Shown one piece after another: positions 58,089 through 64,000 of a stretch of DNA of 64,000 bases. The translations under genes and the position numbers were made by a program. The DNA is from a virus: positions 1 through 64,000 of IMG/VR virus record IMGVR_UViG_3300042389_001027. One strand, given 5' to 3'. Below the pieces are notes generated by a model. That model did no database searches and was not told where the DNA came from. It worked only from the letters and a program-made list of their open reading frames with translations. Positions within the stretch are counted from its first letter, which is position 1, and the number at the start of each line of letters is the position of its first letter.

Positions 58089-60818
58089 GTGACACGATTT
58101 TTGGGTACACCCCTCAGAGGGGAAGATTTTAGTTCTTCTAGTTCCGAGGCATTCTCGGCAAAAGTCGCGTCCGATACTCAGGCTCGTATTCGCATTGATG
58201 CGGGTGGGCGAATCACATGGGGTAGTGGTTCTGCTGCTGGCGATGTTTACGTCTATCGCTTTGCTGACAATGTTATTAAATTTGTTGGCAATGTTGCTGT
58301 TGACGCACTATTCGTTGACGGCATAGAAATTGATACTACTGGAGCCACTCTTAACCAAGTGCTCAAATATGATGGTACAAAGTTTGCTCCTGGTACCAAC
58401 GTAGCAACGGTTGAAGATATTGATGACATTGGCGATGTTGTATTAACAACACCTGCCGTCGGTGAAGTTTTACGTTTTGACGGTGGGAACTGGGTCAATG
58501 ACGTCATTCCTGAGATTAACGCGCTTGACGACATTGCGGGAGTTGTAATTACGAGCCCGTCTGCATACCAGACGCTTTCATATGATGGGACAAACTGGAT
58601 TAACTCGGATTCATCCGTAGCAACCCTTGTTACTAACGCTGAAGCAACATCTTTGGCGGTGGGTGAAGTTGTTTACCTTTATGGCGCTCAGGGCGATAGG
58701 GCGACAGTTAAGCGTGCCTCTAACTTATCCGACGCGACATCATCTAAGACTGTTGGTATTGTCGCCCAAATAATTGCGCCTAATGGGGTGGGTGCTGTTG
58801 TAACGCAAGGCTATGTCACTGGGATTAATACGTCGGCTTACACCCCCGGCGATATTCTGTGGCTTTCGTCAACGGCAGGACAATACACCACGACAAAACC
58901 GAGCGCCCCAAACCACCTTGTCTTCATCGGTGTCGTAGCACGAGCAAATGTTGGCAACGGAATTATTTATGTCAAAACCCAGAATGGTTACGAACTAGAC
59001 GAACTCCACGATGTCTCCATAGCAAGCAGAGTGTCTGGAGATTTTCTAAAATATGACGGTTCGGTATGGGTCAATGACCAAATCAACCTTGGCACCGACA
59101 CGGTTGGCAACTATGTTTCAGACGTCACCGCAGGCACTGGTGTAACCGTAACTCACACCCCATCAGAGGGGTCTAGCCCAACGATTGCAATTGGACAGGC
59201 AGTTGCGACTACAGACTCACCTACATTTGCTGGCGCAACATTGGATGGCGTCCAAATTGGTGTAACTGCCGCAAATGAGATTGATACTGCCTCTGGAAAC
59301 CTGACTATTGACTCTGCTGGTGGAACGGTCACAATTGACGACAACCTAACTGTCGCAGGTAACCTCACAGTTAATGGAACAACAGTTACCGTCAATTCTA
59401 CTGTAACCACAATTGATGACCCCGTCCTTACTCTCGGTGGCGACACCGCACCAGGCTCAGATGACAATAAAGACCGTGGTATTGAATTCAGATACCACAA
59501 CGGCGCAGCACCAAAACTAGGTTTCTTCGGCTACGACGACTCCACTGGTCGTTTCGTAATGATTCCAGATGCCACTAATACGAGTGAAGTGTTCTCTGGG
59601 ACTGTTGGAGATATTCAGGCAAGTACATTCTTTGGTGCACTGTCTGGTAATGCATCCACTGCGACGTCATTGCAGACTTCTCGGACGATTGAACTTACTG
59701 GTGATGTAACTGGTTCGGCATTATTTGATGGGACCACAAACGCTTCCATTACTGCAACTATTGCCGCGAATTCTGTTGCTCTTGGCGCTGATACCACTGG
59801 CAATTACATGGTTGACGTGTCGGCTGGGACTGGAATAAGTGTCAGCCACACGCAGGCAGAAGGTTCTACTGCAACAGTTTCTTTGGACGCAGGGTTAGAC
59901 ACTTTAACTGATGTAACTATTACATCAGCAACTACCAATGATTTTCTTAAATATACTGGTAGTGCGTGGGTTAATGAGCCAATTGATTTAAGCACAGACA
60001 CAACTGGAAGTTACGTTCAGTCACTAGTTGCAGGGACAGGCGTAACCATCACGAACAACTCTGGTGAAGGCGCAACCCCAACAATAGCGATTGGGCAAGC
60101 AGTTTCTACAACAAGCAACGTCACGTTCAATGACGTAACTGTTGCTGGAAACCTCAATGTCACTGGAAGCACTTTCGGTAGCGCGACCCTTGACGTTGAC
60201 AACTTCAAAATTACACTCAATGCGAGCGTCACGGGAGCACCAACTCTCAATGGTGAAATTGAAGTGAACCGTGGTACCTCAGCGGATGTTCGTATCCGCT
60301 GGAACGAGTCTTCAGACCTCTGGGAATACACAAACGACGGTTCATCGTATTCTCGTATTGGTTCTGCCCTGATGACGGTATCGGACACACCGCCATCAAG
60401 CCCATACACAGGCGACCTGTGGTTTGAGTCAGATAGCGGCATTACATTTGTTCGCTACGATAGCCATTGGATTGAAATTGGGGCATCTGGTATTGGTGCT
60501 GTTACGTCAGATACTGCGCCATCCAGCCCTGCAAACGGTCAGATTTGGTTTGAGTCCGACACTAGCCAACTCAAGATTTATTATGGCGGTTCTTGGATTC
60601 AGGTCGGCGGTTCTGATGCAGTCAATGTCATTAATGCAATTAACGCAAAGGGCGACCTTATTGTCGGCACCGCTAATGATACGGTCACTCGCCTTGGCTC
60701 AGGGACAAACGGTGATGTCCTGACTGCTAATTCTTCTACTACATCTGGTTTAGAGTGGGTTTCGCGCGCAGCAATCGCCGACGACTTTGCCGTGGCGAGT
60801 ATAATGGGCGCATACTGA
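58089..60818 (+). CDS. Large tail fibre protein
   Basis: 909 residues, GTG start. Many beta-rich modules recur: LRFDGGNWVND / LSYDGTNWINS / LKYDGSVWVND / LKYTGSAWVNE units, and GDVTGSALFDGTTNASITAT repeats like those in the 496-aa fibre. Late parts carry SSPYTGDLWFESDSGITFVR twice. Probably a long fibre or receptor-binding protein. Its C terminus (VSRAAIADDFAVASIMGAY) is typical of fibre ends. Confidence 0.88.
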   Translation: MTRFLGTPLRGEDFSSSSSEAFSAKVASDTQARIRIDAGGRITWGSGSAAGDVYVYRFADNVIKFVGNVAVDALFVDGIEIDTTGATLNQVLKYDGTKFAPGTNVATVEDIDDIGDVVLTTPAVGEVLRFDGGNWVNDVIPEINALDDIAGVVITSPSAYQTLSYDGTNWINSDSSVATLVTNAEATSLAVGEVVYLYGAQGDRATVKRASNLSDATSSKTVGIVAQIIAPNGVGAVVTQGYVTGINTSAYTPGDILWLSSTAGQYTTTKPSAPNHLVFIGVVARANVGNGIIYVKTQNGYELDELHDVSIASRVSGDFLKYDGSVWVNDQINLGTDTVGNYVSDVTAGTGVTVTHTPSEGSSPTIAIGQAVATTDSPTFAGATLDGVQIGVTAANEIDTASGNLTIDSAGGTVTIDDNLTVAGNLTVNGTTVTVNSTVTTIDDPVLTLGGDTAPGSDDNKDRGIEFRYHNGAAPKLGFFGYDDSTGRFVMIPDATNTSEVFSGTVGDIQASTFFGALSGNASTATSLQTSRTIELTGDVTGSALFDGTTNASITATIAANSVALGADTTGNYMVDVSAGTGISVSHTQAEGSTATVSLDAGLDTLTDVTITSATTNDFLKYTGSAWVNEPIDLSTDTTGSYVQSLVAGTGVTITNNSGEGATPTIAIGQAVSTTSNVTFNDVTVAGNLNVTGSTFGSATLDVDNFKITLNASVTGAPTLNGEIEVNRGTSADVRIRWNESSDLWEYTNDGSSYSRIGSALMTVSDTPPSSPYTGDLWFESDSGITFVRYDSHWIEIGASGIGAVTSDTAPSSPANGQIWFESDTSQLKIYYGGSWIQVGGSDAVNVINAINAKGDLIVGTANDTVTRLGSGTNGDVLTANSSTTSGLEWVSRAAIADDFAVASIMGAY

Positions 60819-60838
60819 GATGATTGAGGTCAATCAAA

Positions 60839-61144
60839 ATGGCTAATACAGCAAAAGTTCTTTTTAGAGGAGCGGCTACAACTAATACAAATACTGTTTT
60901 GTATACAGCACCTTCCTCAACGTCTACAGTTGTAACGAATATTGTTGTTACAAATAATTCGTCTAGCCCAGCAACGTTTACCATTTCCCTAGATGGCGTG
61001 GTGCTCGCTCCAACTGTTGCAATCAGCGGTTACTCAATGACATCTCTTGACATCCGACAAGTACTTGCCACAACAGACACGCTCACTGGTGGGGCATCTA
61101 CTACGTCGGTTAACTTTCACATTAGCGGAATGGAAATTGCGTAA
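60839..61144 (+). CDS. Small beta-rich tail protein
   Basis: 101 residues; start ATG 60839 with GAGG about 9 nt upstream. TVLYTAPSSTSTVVTNIVVT and TNNSSSPATFTISLDGV have the pattern of a small beta-sandwich seen in phage fibre-associated or decoration proteins. Stop overlaps the next start (TAATG). Unnamed family. Confidence 0.74.
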   Translation: MANTAKVLFRGAATTNTNTVLYTAPSSTSTVVTNIVVTNNSSSPATFTISLDGVVLAPTVAISGYSMTSLDIRQVLATTDTLTGGASTTSVNFHISGMEIA

Positions 61145-63900
61145 TGGGTATTCAACAGTTCCCTATTGGTGACACAACGATTGAAGCAAACGAACTTCTT
61201 TACGACCCAGTAAACAAGTTACGTGTTTCAACACCACAGTCGCTCATTGACACCGACTTTGAGTACGGTACACAGATTTCAAAGTGGGAAAACTTGACTC
61301 TCACAGACAACCGACCTTTCGTTTACAATGCGCAAACACCATTAACAAATATCACTGGAGTTTCCCTGCCCAACCTGTCGCGTACCGTAACCGTAACTAC
61401 TGCTACCCCGCCAGCGGTTGGTACGCCAATCACGGTTACAGACACCCATCTTCCTATCGCTAACGGAAACTTTATTGTTGAATCAGTAAGCGCTGGAATG
61501 TCATTTTCCTATACTGCTCGTGCGGAAAACACCACGACTGTTACATCGCTTTTTGATTCCAACAAAACACAGTTTTTCCAAGGGGCTTTTTATACTGGTG
61601 CAGCAATTGGTGCCGCGCCAACAGTTTCCTACTCTGGAACAAAAGTCACTGTTACAACAACCACCCCACACGGTCTATCAATCGGAAACGAAATTGCCAT
61701 AACTGGCATAACAACAAGCGGTGCGAACCCACCAAACGGTGCTCATTTTGTCGCTGGCATAATCAGCGCAACGCAATTCTTTTACTACACATTCACTGCC
61801 CCAACAGGGACGCTGACAACAACAAGTGCCGTGGTTTATGCTCGCCCACAGGGGCAGTTCCTCCATCGCCCATTTGACGGTGGCGTTATCTTCTCAAGTA
61901 ACTCCACATCCAACTATCAGTCAGCAATTCGTCAGACACGTCGTTACTTCCGATACCAGTCTGGTAAAGGAATCCAGATGAGTTCAGGAACGCTCATCAA
62001 ACCATCTCTGCAACTTGAGTCCCTAACATCAGTTGGCACGCTTGTGACTGTACAAACGAAAGAAAAGCACAACCTTCAGCCTGGTTCAACAATTGATGTG
62101 TTTGGTGCAAACGAAAGCGCATATAACGGCGTATTCACTATCTACACGGTTACTGGTTACAACACGTTTACATATCAAGCACTTAGCACACCGTCTTCGT
62201 CAACTGCTTCTGGTCTGTATTACGCCAACATTAGTCAATGGTATGGGTGCTCTAACCGTATCGGGATTTTTGACCAGCAGAACGGAATGTTCTTTGAACA
62301 TGACGGTCAGGAACTTACTGCAGTAATTCGCGCTTCTACGTATCAAATTTCAGGACGTATAAGCGTTACTAATGGCTCTCCAAGTATCACTCAAACGAAT
62401 TCTTCTTTCCCAACTCGTTTCTCCAAGCAACTTGATATTGACGACTACATCGTCATCCGTGGACAGTCATATCGCATCATTGACATTGCTAGTGATACCT
62501 CCATGACAGTCAGCCCTGCCTACCGTGGCGCTACAGCAACCATGGTTATTGCCTCCAAGACGGTTGACAGACACTACCTTCAGTCTGAGTGGAATATTGA
62601 CAAAATGGACGGCACTGGTCCATCTGGCTACAACGCCGACTTCACCAAGATGCAAATGTTTTTCATTGACTACTCATGGTATGGCGCTGGTTCTGTACGT
62701 TTTGGATTACGTGGTACGGACGGAGAAATTAAGTACTGCCACAAAGTAGTTAACAACAACGTTAACTCTGAGGCGTATATGCGGTCGGGTAACTTGCCTG
62801 CACGCTATGAGTCTTCAACGGAGCCCCCGTACACAAAATTGTCATCATCTTTAACAGACGTTGCAACAAGTATGTCGGTCGTTTCAACTTACGGTTTCCC
62901 GCCAACAGGAACACTACTGGTGGCAAACAACCTGTATGGGTACGAATATGTTAACTACACGGGGAAAACGTCTACATCATTCACTGGTTTGACGCGAGCA
63001 CAAACTGGCGTTGCATCACTGGCAACAACCGTTGCTTCTGGACAGAACGTTTTGACAGTTTCTAGTACTGCACATTTGCAGGTTGGGCAGCGCGTATATG
63101 GTATCGCCAGTCCTGACGTTCCAGAAAACACTTTTATTTCTTCAATTGATTCGGGTACACAAATCTCTTTAAGTCAAGCAGTTACTGCAACTAACCCAAC
63201 ATTATTGTTTGCACCGATGAATGATGGAACAGCAAAGTCGTATACATATTCTTCAACTAACCCAGTTGCCGTAGAACTAGCGTGGCCGACCTATGCGCCT
63301 ACTATTTCCCACTGGGGCACATCGGCAATCATGGACGGTCGTTATGATGACGATAAATCTTTGTTGTTTACGTATGGTCAAACTACAACAACATCCATTC
63401 CATCTGGGCAAACATATTGTGTTCTTGCAATCCGCGTAGCACCGTCTGTTGACAACGGAACCTCAGGTTCATTTGGTAGTCGCGAATTAGTCAACCGCAT
63501 GCAGTTGATTCTTCGTGCTTTGGATATCACGACAACTACTTCTGGAGCAAACCTACTCATTACTGCAGTCTTGAATGGCACCCCAAGCGCTGGTGCAACA
63601 TGGATAAAACCAGCAACAGTCACATCAAGCCTTGCTGAGGTTGCAGATTATGCTGGAACTGCACGAACCATCTCTGGTGGAGAAACAACTGGTGGTTTCT
63701 TCGTAGGCACTGGCGCTAACTCAGTTGACTTAACAACAGTCCGAGACCTTGGAAACTCAATTCTTGGCGGTGGAAGTACAACGACTGCTGCCGCAATCTA
63801 TCCAGACGGTCCAGACACACTTCATATCATGGTGCGCAATCTAGGTGCTTTATCAGCAAACGTGTTCGCACGTCTTTCATGGACGGAAGCACAGGCGTAA
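61144..63900 (+). CDS. Large tail structural protein of cyanomyovirus-like type
   Basis: 918 residues. ISQWYGCSNRIGIFDQQNGM, FFEHDGQELTAVIRASTYQI, SEWNIDKMDGTGPSGYNADF, QMFFIDYSWYGAGSVRFGLR and EAYMRSGNLPARYE form a conserved core I recognise from large structural proteins of marine T4-like cyanophages. Such proteins are virion fibres or whiskers of unclear exact role. The rest is Thr/Ser/Gly-rich beta structure with repeated TTTPHGLSIGNEIAITG-like modules. Confidence 0.85.
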   Translation: MGIQQFPIGDTTIEANELLYDPVNKLRVSTPQSLIDTDFEYGTQISKWENLTLTDNRPFVYNAQTPLTNITGVSLPNLSRTVTVTTATPPAVGTPITVTDTHLPIANGNFIVESVSAGMSFSYTARAENTTTVTSLFDSNKTQFFQGAFYTGAAIGAAPTVSYSGTKVTVTTTTPHGLSIGNEIAITGITTSGANPPNGAHFVAGIISATQFFYYTFTAPTGTLTTTSAVVYARPQGQFLHRPFDGGVIFSSNSTSNYQSAIRQTRRYFRYQSGKGIQMSSGTLIKPSLQLESLTSVGTLVTVQTKEKHNLQPGSTIDVFGANESAYNGVFTIYTVTGYNTFTYQALSTPSSSTASGLYYANISQWYGCSNRIGIFDQQNGMFFEHDGQELTAVIRASTYQISGRISVTNGSPSITQTNSSFPTRFSKQLDIDDYIVIRGQSYRIIDIASDTSMTVSPAYRGATATMVIASKTVDRHYLQSEWNIDKMDGTGPSGYNADFTKMQMFFIDYSWYGAGSVRFGLRGTDGEIKYCHKVVNNNVNSEAYMRSGNLPARYESSTEPPYTKLSSSLTDVATSMSVVSTYGFPPTGTLLVANNLYGYEYVNYTGKTSTSFTGLTRAQTGVASLATTVASGQNVLTVSSTAHLQVGQRVYGIASPDVPENTFISSIDSGTQISLSQAVTATNPTLLFAPMNDGTAKSYTYSSTNPVAVELAWPTYAPTISHWGTSAIMDGRYDDDKSLLFTYGQTTTTSIPSGQTYCVLAIRVAPSVDNGTSGSFGSRELVNRMQLILRALDITTTTSGANLLITAVLNGTPSAGATWIKPATVTSSLAEVADYAGTARTISGGETTGGFFVGTGANSVDLTTVRDLGNSILGGGSTTTAAAIYPDGPDTLHIMVRNLGALSANVFARLSWTEAQA

Positions 63901-63902
63901 TC

Positions 63903-64000
63903 ATGGCTATTGACTTTCCCGATACCCCCGCAACAAACGACACACACACTGATTCTGGTAAGACATGGAAGTACAACGGTTATGCGTGGGTACTACAAAC
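63903..64000 (+). CDS. Tail fibre protein, 3' end outside window
   Basis: Only 32 codons are present (MAIDFPDTPATNDTHTDSGK ... TWKYNGYAWV). The GKTWKYNGYAW pattern is a common N-terminal fibre motif. Starts 2 nt after the previous stop; frame open at the window end. Confidence 0.75.
   Translation, partial: MAIDFPDTPATNDTHTDSGKTWKYNGYAWVLQ

Noticed and set aside
1-64000. tRNA genes, integrase, attachment sites
   Set aside because: No cloverleaf, integrase motif or att-like direct repeat was found by eye; a dedicated tRNA scan would be decisive.

Overview
The window looks like part of the genome of a contractile-tailed (myovirus-type) bacteriophage that infects an actinobacterium. The host call rests on a WhiB-family regulator (2229-2543), a family essentially confined to Actinomycetota and their phages, and is supported by ThyX, a B12-dependent ribonucleotide reductase and small zinc-binding proteins of the type common in actinophages. 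No integrase, immunity repressor, rRNA or tRNA was recognised, so a lytic phage is the simplest reading. The sequence is cut at both ends: a primase-helicase runs off the left edge and a tail-fibre gene runs off the right edge. No DNA polymerase or endolysin was recognised inside the window.

Layout. (1) 1-7599, minus strand: early and metabolic genes (primase-helicase, ThyX, WhiB, a string of small unknown proteins, a histone-deacetylase-fold enzyme and a Cys-based protein phosphatase), read leftward from a divergent control region at about 7600-7916. (2) 7917-11650, plus strand: two small zinc/basic proteins, a class II ribonucleotide reductase (NrdJ), a sulfotransferase and one unknown. (3) 11647-12600, minus strand: an SNase-type nuclease and a 2-oxoglutarate/Fe(II) oxygenase. 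(4) 12678-33333, minus strand: the head module, read from a 58-aa membrane peptide through a portal-MuF fusion, thioredoxin, a multi-domain prohead protease, a PepSY-like acidic protein and four very large proteins, down to the HK97-fold major capsid protein and a strong terminator. (5) 33402-64000, plus strand: terminase, recombination genes (Rad52-like annealing protein, Cas4/RecB-like nuclease), an IbrA/IbrB-like pair, head-tail connectors, sheath, tube, frameshifted tail chaperones, tape measure, a complete simple baseplate (hub, spike, gp25-like wedge, J, I) and a long set of fibre and holin-like genes. The terminase lies divergently next to the portal, so the packaging and head genes are split across strands.

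The most unusual part is 15649-26612. Four large proteins, encoded within one co-directional run between the prohead protease and the capsid gene, share a 19-residue Cys-to-Cys signature (C-P-x-G ... T-D-x5-C). Two of them share 49 identical residues that are encoded by clearly different codons. Behind this tag come Arg/Pro/Ala-rich linkers and then different C-terminal domains: a GNAT-like acetyltransferase fold, a PI3K/HipA-like kinase with intact catalytic residues, a related pseudokinase that has lost them, and a domain with RPVYG/YGD motifs. My inference is a tag-and-payload family of virion-internal effector proteins delivered with the DNA. The deacetylase plus phosphatase pair in the early region would be a matching set of protein-modification erasers.
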